From assembly GCA_023459275.1 (NCBI GenBank), contig JAEWVC010000049.1, forward strand, positions 1-13,386: 13,386 bases of DNA. The letters are read 5' to 3'. Below the pieces are notes generated by a model. It ran no database searches. It had not been told where the DNA came from and was given only the letters and a program-made list of their open reading frames with translations. A program made the translations under genes and the position numbers. Positions within the stretch are counted from its first letter, which is position 1, and each line of letters begins with the position of its first letter. This DNA is from Bacillota bacterium. GTDB taxonomy: Bacteria > Bacillota > Clostridia > Christensenellales > Aristaeellaceae. Below, piece after piece: positions 1-7,219 of the stretch.

Positions 1-56
1 GCCGCGCCGCCGCCCCCCCCCCCCGCCCGCGGCCTGCGGGAAAGGAAGAATACCCC
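1..56. other. Upstream fragment with a C12 tract
   Basis: This leader of the first gene is too short to show a promoter. It is extremely GC-rich and holds a run of 12 C (13-24), followed by a small 5-bp inverted repeat (CCCGC 26-30 / GCGGG 36-40). A purine-rich ribosome binding site (GGAAAGGAAG, about 39-48) precedes the ATG at 57. The C tract may be real or may mark a poorly resolved stretch of assembly. Confidence 0.5.
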
Positions 57-1472
57 ATGCGCGCAAAAAAATGCATCGTGTTCCTCACGGACCAGCAAAG
101 GTATGATACCCTGGGCAAGCATGGCAATCCGGCGAACATCACCCCCATTCTGGATGCCGTGGGCGAGGAGGGCACCTTCTGTCCCCTGGCGTTCACGCCG
201 CAGCCCATCTGCACCCCTGCCCGGGCCTGCCTTCACACGGGGCTGTACGCCACGCAGAACGGCTGCTACCGTTTGGGCGTTCCCCTTGACCACAGCTTCA
301 AGACCCTGGCGCACCATTTCAACGAGGCGGGCTACCGGACCTCCTACATCGGCAAGTGGCACCTGTCCGAACATGATATCGTGCCCAGGGAGGACCGGGG
401 CGGATATCAGGATTGGCTGGGCAGCAACCTGCTGGAGTTTTCGGCGGATGCCTATGACCTTGTAATGTACAATGAAGCCAACGAGCCCGTCCGGGTTCCT
501 GGCTACCGCGTGGACGGCGTGGTGGACTGCGCAATCCGCTATATTGACCAGCACAAGGATGAACCCTTCTTCCTGTTTGTTTCGCTGCTGGAGCCGCATT
601 GCCAGAACCACTCCTTCAGTTATCCCGCGCCCATGTATCAGCAATGGCGCTACCAGGGCGCCTGGATGCCGCCGGATCTCGCCGCCTTGGGCGGGACCTC
701 CCAACGGCACATGCCGGGCTATATGGGAATGGTCAAGCGCATTGATGAGGCGTTCGGGCGGATGATGGATGCATTGAAAAGCCTGGGCCTGTTTGAAGAC
801 ACCGTGGTGCTTTTCACCAGTGACCACGGCGAGCATTTTATGACCCGCAACACCACCAACAAAATGTCCCCCCATGAAAGCTCCGTAAGGATCCCCATGG
901 TTTTTCACGGCGGGCCCTTCAACGGCGGCCGGGTGGTCAATGAACTGGTCAGCCTGATCGATGTGGCACCTACGCTGCTTGACGCCGCCGGTATCCCGGT
1001 GCCGGAAGGGATGGCCGGACGCTCCATTTTGCCGCTTTTGCAGGGCGATACCGCCCATTGGCCCCAGGAGCTATTGATCCAGGTTTCCCAAACCGACGTA
1101 GGCAGGGCGCTGCGTACGAAAAAATGGAAATATTATGTGAAAGCTCCGGACAAGGACCCCTTTTTGGATATGCGGTCAGAGGAATATGTGGAGGCAGAGC
1201 TGTACGATTTGGAAAACGATCCCTACGAGCTTGAAAACCTCATTCAATTTCAGGGGTTTGACGATGTCAAGGCAGACCTGCGCCGCATGCTGATCGACAA
1301 GATAGCCGCTTCTGGGGAGCCCGCTCCCGTGATCCGTCCGGCCTTGAATAAGCCTCTGCCCCAGGGGATTCTGCCGCAGATGTTTAGTCCCACACAGGAA
1401 GAAAAGGGACAAGCGGAGAATGGGTCCAGGTATTGGCTTCACGCCATACGCCAAAAAAAGCGGGGGGGCTGA
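57..1472 (+). CDS. Cys-type sulfatase (sulfatase-like hydrolase)
   Basis: This is a 471-aa alkaline-phosphatase-fold sulfatase that hydrolyses sulfate esters. The signature CTPAR at residues 52-56 holds the cysteine (C52) that must be oxidised to formylglycine by a maturase; none is encoded in this window. Other expected features are the N-terminal metal-site stretch FLTDQQR (D12, with Gln where many sulfatases have a second Asp), GKWHL (K100, H102), and the second metal site TSDHGEH (D256, H257). The C-terminal WKYY...LYDLENDPYELENL block is typical of the family. There is no signal peptide, so it should act in the cytoplasm on an imported sulfated compound. The start at 57 is supported by a GGAAAGGAAG site about 8 nt upstream. 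The stop lies 4 nt before the regulator's ATG, which indicates one operon. The substrate cannot be read from sequence; a phosphonate or phosphodiester hydrolase of the same superfamily is the main alternative. Confidence 0.93.
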   Translation: MRAKKCIVFLTDQQRYDTLGKHGNPANITPILDAVGEEGTFCPLAFTPQPICTPARACLHTGLYATQNGCYRLGVPLDHSFKTLAHHFNEAGYRTSYIGKWHLSEHDIVPREDRGGYQDWLGSNLLEFSADAYDLVMYNEANEPVRVPGYRVDGVVDCAIRYIDQHKDEPFFLFVSLLEPHCQNHSFSYPAPMYQQWRYQGAWMPPDLAALGGTSQRHMPGYMGMVKRIDEAFGRMMDALKSLGLFEDTVVLFTSDHGEHFMTRNTTNKMSPHESSVRIPMVFHGGPFNGGRVVNELVSLIDVAPTLLDAAGIPVPEGMAGRSILPLLQGDTAHWPQELLIQVSQTDVGRALRTKKWKYYVKAPDKDPFLDMRSEEYVEAELYDLENDPYELENLIQFQGFDDVKADLRRMLIDKIAASGEPAPVIRPALNKPLPQGILPQMFSPTQEEKGQAENGSRYWLHAIRQKKRGG

Positions 1473-1476
1473 GCCT

Positions 1477-3738
1477 ATGCGGCGGAACCTGCTGAACCGA
1501 ATCTTGCATACGACCTTTCAAAGGTATCTTTTGTCGTATCTTTTGATTCTGCTTGTGCCGCTGCTGGTTCTCGCGCTGCTTTTTTCCAAATACCTTATCC
1601 GGGATTACCAAAACGATCTGATCGCGCAAAACAAGGCGTCCATCCACAATATGCAAACCATCCTCGACCAGCAGATCAAAGGAATCTTCTCCCTGCTGGA
1701 GCGGGTGGACAGCAGCAAAGACATTTATGAGCTTTCAGCCAAGGATGACGCCTATTCCCGTTATCTGTTGAAAAAACAGTTTTTGAAGCTGATTTCCACG
1801 GACGAAGTTGTGGGGCGGGTGGTGTATTACCGGCGGAATACAAAATGGCTGTATTCCTCCGACGGCATATTCCCGCTTCAGCTCCCAGATCTTGACAGCC
1901 TACGCCCTGAAACCCTTACGAGCAGCATATTTTTGCAGGTGCTGACAGCTTCGGACCGGTCCCGTTGGATTTCCATGGCGGAAGAGCAGTATGCGGGCAG
2001 CGACAGCCAGGCCTACTTCATACGGATCGAAACGCTGCCCCAAAACTCCGATAATCCCTACGCCACCGTCCTTTTTTATATCGACCGCCAGGCGCTGAAA
2101 AGCCTGATCAACCTGGATGCCGGCGGGAGCGGGACACGGCTGCTGATCGCTGACGCCCAAAACAGGCTGGTGGCTTCCTTTGGCTTAGGTGCCGGGGACA
2201 GCCAGGTAACGACTGCTGTTCTTCAACGCACGGAAGAGGATTCATTGGCGCTTGGCGGGTACCGCTATGAAATCGCCAGTGCCCTGTCATCCCTGACGGA
2301 TCTCAAGTATATCAGCTTTATCGAGTCTTCCTCCATCTTGGAGCGGCTCAACGCCCGCATTTTGCTGGTTTCCGCAAGCCTCTTGCTGATGCTGCTTGCG
2401 GGCGGGATTCTGGTGTATTTTTCCATGCAGGTCAGCTACAAGCCTGTCAAAACGCTGTCCAATACCCTGAAGGAGACGGCGCGCCTCTCCCCCGCCGGAG
2501 GAGATATCATCGGCAAAGCCCGGGAGGCCATCCTGGATCTTGCCCGGGAGCGGACAGAACTGAGCCGGCAGATCGAAGGGACGCGCCCCTCGGTGAAGCA
2601 TTATGCCTTGATGCGCATCCTGAAGGGCGAAGCAGCCGATTGGCGAATCCTATCACAGATAGGCCAGAATGAAAGACTATTGCCTGAAAGCAGTTTTTGT
2701 GTGATACTGTTTAACATCGGCGGTGAGGAGCTTCCCTGGGAGCGTATGCAGCAGGGCATATCCGCCGTGGAAGGGCTGTCTGATGCGGACTATACCGCCA
2801 TCGGTACGCTGGGCAGCCAGGAGTATACCTTTGTGTTCCTCCTGATCGCCAAAGACGGCCAACTCCTTGAGCGCGGCGAGTGGCTCGCCAAAGCCCGGGC
2901 AAAGCTGGAAAGCATGTTCGGCACGTATTGCACCCTGGGTATCGGGTGCGTTTACCAGGACCTTCGGCAGGCAAGCTCCTCCTTCGTGGAGGCCATGGCC
3001 GCGCTGGATTACCGGTTTATCAAGGGTGTGGACCAGATGATTCGCTTTGCGGAGGTCAAGCAGGCAGGTTCGGCGTCCTTTATCCCCCAGATCACATCCC
3101 AGGATTATGCCTTGCTTCAAAGCGCCATACGCCAGGGGCAGGCGGAGCGGTTCGCCGCCATTTTACAGGCCATCACGCAGCGGCTGAAAAGCGCGCAAGT
3201 GCCCCTGATCCAGCTCAAGTACCAGTGCTTCGCCATTACGGACACCATCGTCCGGGCAGCGGACGAAATACCGGGCTCGCTGCGGGATCTGTCGGAGATG
3301 CGGGAAGTGATCTCCCTGATGTCTGAAAGGACGCTGGATTCCTTGATGTCGCACATTGAGCGTTTCGGCGTTGCCGCCATGATAAAACAGGGCAGCCCAG
3401 GAGATAAAATCACGCAAATCCGCGACTATGTGCGCGCCCATTTGGAAGATGCGGACTTGAACGCGGGTACGGTGGCGGACCATTTTGGGCTTTCCGCATC
3501 CAACCTCAGCCATCAGTTCAAGAACGGGACCGGAAAAAGCATCTCTGAATGGATCACACAGCTTCGCCTGGAGCATGCAAAGCAACTGCTGGATACTACC
3601 GGGGCAAGCGTCGGCGAGATCGCCCAGCGCCTTGGGTATCAAAATGACTCCAGCTTTATCAAACGGTTTCGCCAGGCCACCGGGCTGACGCCCGGAGAAT
3701 ACAGGAAAATGAGACAGCGCGAGGAGGAGACACCATGA
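1477..3738 (+). CDS. Membrane-bound AraC-family sensor/transcription regulator
   Basis: This is a 753-aa protein taken from the ATG at 1477, preceded by a G-rich site (seven G, 1462-1468) inside the end of the sulfatase gene. The same frame is open back to 1420, but that would add 19 residues overlapping the sulfatase. Visible parts are TM segment 1 (about 17-36), an extracytoplasmic sensor region (about 40-290), TM segment 2 (about 294-317), a cytoplasmic linker (about 320-640), and a C-terminal double helix-turn-helix AraC DNA-binding domain (about 645-747). That last domain has the usual second-helix pattern SVGEIAQRLGYQNDSSFIKRF and ends in the TGLTPGEYR motif. Proteins of this build are common in Paenibacillus and Clostridia, usually beside sugar-uptake or glycan-degradation genes, and link an outside ligand to transcription. 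Placement between two hydrolase genes, with a 4-nt ATGA overlap to the next, suggests it controls this operon. The ligand is unknown. Confidence 0.92.
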   Translation: MRRNLLNRILHTTFQRYLLSYLLILLVPLLVLALLFSKYLIRDYQNDLIAQNKASIHNMQTILDQQIKGIFSLLERVDSSKDIYELSAKDDAYSRYLLKKQFLKLISTDEVVGRVVYYRRNTKWLYSSDGIFPLQLPDLDSLRPETLTSSIFLQVLTASDRSRWISMAEEQYAGSDSQAYFIRIETLPQNSDNPYATVLFYIDRQALKSLINLDAGGSGTRLLIADAQNRLVASFGLGAGDSQVTTAVLQRTEEDSLALGGYRYEIASALSSLTDLKYISFIESSSILERLNARILLVSASLLLMLLAGGILVYFSMQVSYKPVKTLSNTLKETARLSPAGGDIIGKAREAILDLARERTELSRQIEGTRPSVKHYALMRILKGEAADWRILSQIGQNERLLPESSFCVILFNIGGEELPWERMQQGISAVEGLSDADYTAIGTLGSQEYTFVFLLIAKDGQLLERGEWLAKARAKLESMFGTYCTLGIGCVYQDLRQASSSFVEAMAALDYRFIKGVDQMIRFAEVKQAGSASFIPQITSQDYALLQSAIRQGQAERFAAILQAITQRLKSAQVPLIQLKYQCFAITDTIVRAADEIPGSLRDLSEMREVISLMSERTLDSLMSHIERFGVAAMIKQGSPGDKITQIRDYVRAHLEDADLNAGTVADHFGLSASNLSHQFKNGTGKSISEWITQLRLEHAKQLLDTTGASVGEIAQRLGYQNDSSFIKRFRQATGLTPGEYRKMRQREEETP

Positions 3739-4652
3739 ACGCAGAAGAAATGCTGCGCCGCCTTCAAAAACCGCAGGGGTGCGTGGACATGGCGCTGGAT
3801 ACCGATGCCTACAACGAGATCGACGACCAGTTCGCCATCGCCTATGCCCTGAAATCCCCGGACAGGATGAACGTCAAAGCCATCTATGCGGCCCCGTTTT
3901 TCAACCAAAAGTCCTCTGGCGCCGGGGACGGCATGCGCAAGAGCTATGACGAGATCCTGCACGTACTGCGCATTGCCGGGCGGGAGGACCTGTTCCCCGA
4001 GGTATATAAGGGGTCTGAGCAGTTTATGCGGGATGAAAAGACGCCGGTGGATTCTCCCGCGGCCCGGGCGCTTATCAAGCTGTCGCAAAACTATTCCGCA
4101 GAAAAGCCCCTGTATGTGGTGGCCATCGGCGCTATCACCAACGTGGCATCCGCCCTGCTGATGGACCACAGTCTGGCAGATAGGATCGTGCTGGTCTGGC
4201 TGGGCGGCCACGCATGGCACCTGAGTGATACCCGGGAATTCAATATGATGCAGGATGTGGCGGCCGCAAGGATCGTGTTCGGCTGCGGCGTTCCCCTGGT
4301 GCAGCTTCCCTGCATGGGGGTGGTGGACCGGTTCTACACCACAAAGCCCGAACTGGAAAATTGGCTCAAGGGGAAGAATCCCTTGTGCGATTATCTTGCC
4401 ACCAATACCATCGCCGAAGCGGAAAGCTATGCCGCGGGCAAGCCCTGGAGCCGCGTGATCTGGGATGTGACGGCCGTGGCCTGGCTTTTAGGCGGCGAAG
4501 GGGAATTCATGCGGGACAGAATCGATTACAGCCCCATCCCGCAGTATGACGACCATTACAGCTTTGACAAAACGCGGTCCCTCATGCGCTATGTATACTA
4601 TATCAACCGGGATGCCCTGATCAGGGACCTGTTTGAAAAATTGTCCGTTTAA
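3735..4652 (+). CDS. Nucleoside hydrolase (IUNH-family) protein
   Basis: This is a 305-aa protein of the inosine/uridine-preferring nucleoside hydrolase fold, of normal family length. The Ca-binding Asp cluster is seen as DTDAYNEIDDQFA (D22, D24, D30, D31). The central IGAITNVASALL block and the FNMMQDVAAARIVF segment match the family's substrate-binding core. In the C-terminal part, WDVTAVAW stands where classical enzymes have a His-Asp pair; the His is replaced by Trp, so the true leaving group may not be a standard nucleobase. Classical members hydrolyse the N-glycosidic bond of ribonucleosides to ribose and base. The ATG overlaps the regulator's stop (ATGA, 3735-3738) behind a GAGGAGGAGA site, so translation is probably coupled. 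The company of a sulfatase and an AraC sensor suggests a role in using a specific glycoside or modified nucleoside, but this is inference. A strong terminator follows at 4723. Confidence 0.88.
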   Translation: MNAEEMLRRLQKPQGCVDMALDTDAYNEIDDQFAIAYALKSPDRMNVKAIYAAPFFNQKSSGAGDGMRKSYDEILHVLRIAGREDLFPEVYKGSEQFMRDEKTPVDSPAARALIKLSQNYSAEKPLYVVAIGAITNVASALLMDHSLADRIVLVWLGGHAWHLSDTREFNMMQDVAAARIVFGCGVPLVQLPCMGVVDRFYTTKPELENWLKGKNPLCDYLATNTIAEAESYAAGKPWSRVIWDVTAVAWLLGGEGEFMRDRIDYSPIPQYDDHYSFDKTRSLMRYVYYINRDALIRDLFEKLSV

Positions 4653-4682
4653 TACTGCTGCAAATGATTGTTTGGGAGCGGC

Positions 4683-4702
4683 AAAAAAGCCCCTGCCGGG
4701 GC
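4683..4702 (-). terminator. Rho-independent terminator of murC
   Basis: Read on the - strand, a GCCCC/GGGGC stem with a 4-nt loop (4689-4702) is followed by six T (complement of A 4683-4688). It lies about 40 nt past the murC stop codon. On the + strand the hairpin is followed by GCGTAC, so it does not end the rightward operon. Confidence 0.75.
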
Positions 4703-4722
4703 GCGTACAGACCAATCAATTT

Positions 4723-4762
4723 CCGGACGGGCGTAACTCTCAGGCGCCCGCCCGGTTTTTTT
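4723..4762 (+). terminator. Rho-independent terminator of the sulfatase operon
   Basis: The arms CCGGACGGGCG (4723-4733) and CGCCCGCCCGG (4745-4755) pair over 11 positions with one A/C mismatch, and seven T follow (4756-4762). It lies about 70 nt after the nucleoside-hydrolase stop. The loop contains the murC stop codon (complement of 4740-4742) and the downstream arm codes for the last MurC residues, so the terminator overlaps the convergent gene. Confidence 0.8.
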
Positions 4763-6143
4763 CATTCTTTTCGATCTGCTCGTTGAGCAGGTTGATGTTG
4801 CCGCAGCCCATGGTCATCACTAGGTCGCCGGGCTGCCAATGCGCGCGGAGATAGGCCTCCGTATCATCAAAGGTAGGCGTCAGGTGGGCGTCAATGCCGT
4901 TTTTGACCATTCCCTCCACCACCATAGAGGCGTGGATATCCCCGGGATCCTTTTCCCTGGCGGCATAGATGTCCGTAACCAGGGTGATGTCCGCGGCTGC
5001 GGTGCAGGTAAGGTAATCTTCAAACAGGCGCTTGACCCGGCTGTAGGTATGGGGCTGCATCACCGCCCAAAGCCTGTTGTGGGGCTGGAGCTTCGCGATG
5101 GAGAGCGCGTTTTTCATCTCGGTTGGGTTGTGGCCGTAATCGTGGTAGAGCTTTACACCCTGCACGGTCCCGGTAAGCTCAAACCTGCGGTGCGCACCGG
5201 AAAACCGGTTAAGGGAAGCCGCGGCCTTCGCCATATCCGCGCCCAGGTACCCGGCGCAGGCCATAGCGGCCAGGCCGTTGATCACATTGAAGTTCCCGGG
5301 CACCGCCATGTCCACATGGCACAGCTTTTCCCCCCGAAACAGCAGGTCAAAGGAACCGCGCCCCAGCGCATCATAATGAAGGTCCGCCGGCCGCCAGTCG
5401 TTCTTTTCACCAAAGCCGAAGGTCTGTGTTTTCACCGGCAGCTTATCAAGCAGCGCCATGACCCGGAAATCGTCGCCCCAGCCCACGGCCATACCCTTTT
5501 CCGGCAAAAGCGACAGGAACTTTCCGAAAGCGTCCTGAATATCGTTGATGTCTTTGTAATAGTCCAGATGGTCTTCCTCAATGTTCAGCACCACGGCTAC
5601 GGTGGGGCGCATATGAAGAAAGCTGCCGCTGAATTCGCAGGCCTCGGCCACGAAAGCCTCTCCCCCGCCGATGCGCGTGCTGCCGCCCACCGCGTCCAGC
5701 CTGCCCCCGATGTGGATGGTGGGGTCCAGCCCGCATTCCAGCAGGATCTGGGACAGCATGGCCGTGGTGGTGGTCTTGCCGTGTGTGCCGCTGATGGCCA
5801 CCGCTTCCCTGTAGCCCTCCATCAGCTGGCCCAGCAGCGCCGCCCGCTCCATATTGGGAATCTGCAGCCTTTCAAGTTCCAGCCGCTCCGGATTGTCAGG
5901 CAGGATGGCCGCGGAATAAACCGCCAGATCCGCCCCTTGCACATTTTCCGCCCGGTGGCCCACCGCCACAGCGATCCCCATGGCCGAAAGCTTCTCCACG
6001 GTATGGCTTCGCACGTTGTCCGACCCGGTCACCCGGTATCCCTTTTCCAAAAGCATCTGGGCCAGCCCGGACATGCTGGAGCCGCCGATGCCGATCATGT
6101 GCACACGTTTCCCTAAAAAATCCCGAATATGGGGTGTTTGCAT
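4740..6143 (-). CDS. murC: UDP-N-acetylmuramate--L-alanine ligase
   Basis: This 467-aa Mur ligase catalyses ATP-dependent addition of L-Ala to UDP-MurNAc in the cytoplasm, the first peptide step of peptidoglycan synthesis. The N-terminal UDP-binding motif HMIGIGGSSMSGLAQ (about 15-29) and YRVTGSD are typical of MurC rather than MurD/E/F. The ATP P-loop is GTHGKTTTT (119-127). The third-domain block HDYGHNPTE (334-342) corresponds to the usual D-D-Y-A/G-H-H-P-T-E, with His for the first Asp and Asn for the second His; QPHTYSR follows as expected. The start at 6143 is backed by AAGGAG about 12 nt upstream. The gene stands alone between convergent and divergent neighbours, outside a division/cell-wall cluster. 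It has its own promoter (6187-6216) and terminator. Length and motif order are intact, so it should be functional; it could be one of two MurC copies. Confidence 0.95.
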   Translation of the reverse strand: MQTPHIRDFLGKRVHMIGIGGSSMSGLAQMLLEKGYRVTGSDNVRSHTVEKLSAMGIAVAVGHRAENVQGADLAVYSAAILPDNPERLELERLQIPNMERAALLGQLMEGYREAVAISGTHGKTTTTAMLSQILLECGLDPTIHIGGRLDAVGGSTRIGGGEAFVAEACEFSGSFLHMRPTVAVVLNIEEDHLDYYKDINDIQDAFGKFLSLLPEKGMAVGWGDDFRVMALLDKLPVKTQTFGFGEKNDWRPADLHYDALGRGSFDLLFRGEKLCHVDMAVPGNFNVINGLAAMACAGYLGADMAKAAASLNRFSGAHRRFELTGTVQGVKLYHDYGHNPTEMKNALSIAKLQPHNRLWAVMQPHTYSRVKRLFEDYLTCTAAADITLVTDIYAAREKDPGDIHASMVVEGMVKNGIDAHLTPTFDDTEAYLRAHWQPGDLVMTMGCGNINLLNEQIEKNEKNRAGA

Positions 6144-6163
6144 TGTGTCACCCGCTCCTTTTT

Positions 6164-6181
6164 CGCGGCGGTAGCGCCGCG
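6164..6181 (-). promoter_or_regulatory. GC hairpin in the murC leader next to the SD
   Basis: A perfect 7-bp inverted repeat (CGCGGCG 6164-6170 / CGCCGCG 6175-6181, 4-nt loop) lies inside the predicted murC 5' leader. On the - strand it is followed directly by AAAAAGGAG, the Shine-Dalgarno region. It has no T run in the murC direction, so it is unlikely to be a terminator. It may shape translation initiation or RNA stability. Confidence 0.45.
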
Positions 6182-6186
6182 TTGCT

Positions 6187-6216
6187 ATTATACGCCAAAC
6201 ACTTCCTAATAATCAA
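6187..6216 (-). promoter_or_regulatory. Predicted murC promoter
   Basis: On the - strand, TTGATT (6216-6211) and a perfect TATAAT (6192-6187) are separated by 18 bp. The expected transcription start is about 40 nt upstream of the murC ATG. The -35 box overlaps a 14-bp palindrome shared with the divergent promoter. Confidence 0.65.
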
Positions 6217-6226
6217 TCGCGATTGA
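6213..6226. promoter_or_regulatory. Perfect 14-bp palindrome between divergent -35 boxes
   Basis: TCAATCGCGATTGA is its own reverse complement. It covers part of the murC -35 (6211-6216) and of the rightward -35 (6223-6228). Two divergent TTGA half-sites account for 8 of its 14 bases; the central TCGCGA symmetry is extra. It is a candidate site for a dimeric regulator acting on both promoters. Confidence 0.45.
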
Positions 6227-6252
6227 CATTTTGAGAACAAGTGTTCTATAAT
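6223..6252 (+). promoter_or_regulatory. Predicted promoter of the SplB-like radical SAM gene
   Basis: Consensus TTGACA (6223-6228) and TATAAT (6247-6252) are separated by 18 bp. The start point would fall near 6259, giving a very short leader in which the AGGAGGAGG ribosome binding site (6259-6267) begins almost at the 5' end. The spacer contains the LexA-type box. Confidence 0.75.
6234..6247. promoter_or_regulatory. Putative LexA (SOS) operator
   Basis: AGAACAAGTGTTCT has 6-bp perfectly inverted arms around AG. Its core GAAC-AAGT-GTTC fits the Gram-positive LexA/DinR box (GAAC-N4-GTTC, with the R-N-R-Y centre known from Bacillus). It occupies the end of the promoter spacer and touches the first base of the -10 hexamer, so a bound repressor would block RNA polymerase. 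The regulated gene is a DNA-repair-like radical SAM protein, which fits SOS control. Confidence 0.7.
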
Positions 6253-6274
6253 ACCAGCAGGAGGAGGGGATGCC

Positions 6275-7156
6275 ATGGAAACGGTTCCGGCCAGGCAGCT
6301 TTTGACGCCTCTCAAGCCCTCGGAGCACTTCTTCCACAGCGATTACAACCTGAATCTGTACAGGGGCTGCAGCCACGGCTGCGTGTACTGTGACTCCCGG
6401 TCCGTTTGCTACCGGTTGGACAGGTTTGATAAGGTGCGGGTCAAGGAAAATGCCCTTGCCATGCTTCGGGAAGAGTTGGCCCGCAAGCAAAAAACGGGGC
6501 TTGTGTCCACCGGAGCCATGAGCGACCCCTACAATCCGTGCGAGAAGGAGCTGGAAATCACAAGGGGCGCGCTGCTGCTCCTAAAGCGCTACGGCTTTGG
6601 CGCGGGCTTTACCACCAAATCCGCATTGGCCCAAAGGGATGCGGATGTGCTGCTTGAAATTCAGCATAGCGCCCCGGTCCGGGCCTGTTTTTCCATCACC
6701 TGTGCGGAAGACGGCCTCTGCCGGCTGCTGGAACCAAACGCATCCTTAACCTCCAGCCGGTTTGCGGCCTTGGAAAGCCTGTGCAAGGCAGGCGTGTTCG
6801 CCGGTGTCTGGCTCAATCCCGTGCTCCCCTTTCTGACGGATACGGAAGAAAACATTCTTTCTATCATCCGGCGCACAAAGGAATGCGGCGGGCGCTTCGT
6901 CGTCTGCCACTTTGGCATGACGCTGCGCACGGGCAACCGGGAATATTTCTATACCGCACTGGACAGGGATTTCCCGGGCATCAAGACGAAATATGCGGAA
7001 ACCTTCGGGCTTGATTACGAATGCCCCAGCCCGAAGGCTTCAAAGCTGCGGGAGGCCTTCGAACGGGAATGCTTAAGGCTCTCCCTGCCTTTCCGCTTCA
7101 GTGAGATCAACCGGTCCATGTTTTCCATGCAGGCCAGGCAGTTGAGCCTTTTTTGA
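6275..7156 (+). CDS. SplB-like (COG1533) radical SAM protein
   Basis: This 293-aa radical SAM enzyme has the 4Fe-4S cysteine motif CSHGCVYC (C32, C36, C39) after NLYRG. It carries the family blocks TGAMSDPYNP (79-88), an ELEITR segment, and TTKSAL. These match the COG1533 group (DNA repair photolyase-like), relatives of spore photoproduct lyase that are found well beyond spore formers and mostly lack a defined substrate. True SplB is longer (about 340 aa) and has a different spacing around the cysteines, so the symbol splB is not assigned. The start at 6275 follows AGGAGGAGGGG. An ATG at 6270 is in another frame. Expression is from a near-consensus promoter overlapped by a LexA-type box, which supports a role in the response to DNA damage, although the chemistry is inferred from family only. 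A strong terminator follows 10 nt after the stop. Confidence 0.88.
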   Translation: METVPARQLLTPLKPSEHFFHSDYNLNLYRGCSHGCVYCDSRSVCYRLDRFDKVRVKENALAMLREELARKQKTGLVSTGAMSDPYNPCEKELEITRGALLLLKRYGFGAGFTTKSALAQRDADVLLEIQHSAPVRACFSITCAEDGLCRLLEPNASLTSSRFAALESLCKAGVFAGVWLNPVLPFLTDTEENILSIIRRTKECGGRFVVCHFGMTLRTGNREYFYTALDRDFPGIKTKYAETFGLDYECPSPKASKLREAFERECLRLSLPFRFSEINRSMFSMQARQLSLF

Positions 7157-7165
7157 CAGGCAAAA

Positions 7166-7201
7166 CCCCGGCGGATATTTTAAATCCGCCGGGGTCTTTT
7201 T
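7166..7201. terminator. Terminator between convergent genes
   Basis: A perfect 11-bp stem (7166-7176 / 7184-7194) with a 7-nt loop is followed on the + strand by TCTTTTT, ending the radical SAM transcript. On the - strand it is followed by TTTTG, so it may also stop the transpeptidase transcript, less efficiently. Confidence 0.85.
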
Positions 7202-7219
7202 ATACTGTTTTCCCTGTCA

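Noticed and set aside
1453..1468. A7 and G7 runs at the end of the sulfatase gene; the heptamer A AAA AAG is in frame for -1 slippage
   Set aside because: A -1 shift leads into a frame that is not the regulator's (+1 relative) and hits a stop soon after. The G run is better explained as the ribosome site of the next gene. No downstream stimulatory hairpin was found.
4839..6116. 425-codon open frame on the + strand opposite murC
   Set aside because: The opposite strand encodes a complete MurC with all motifs. This frame gives a His/Gly/Val/Arg-rich product without domains, an antisense shadow of a GC-rich gene.
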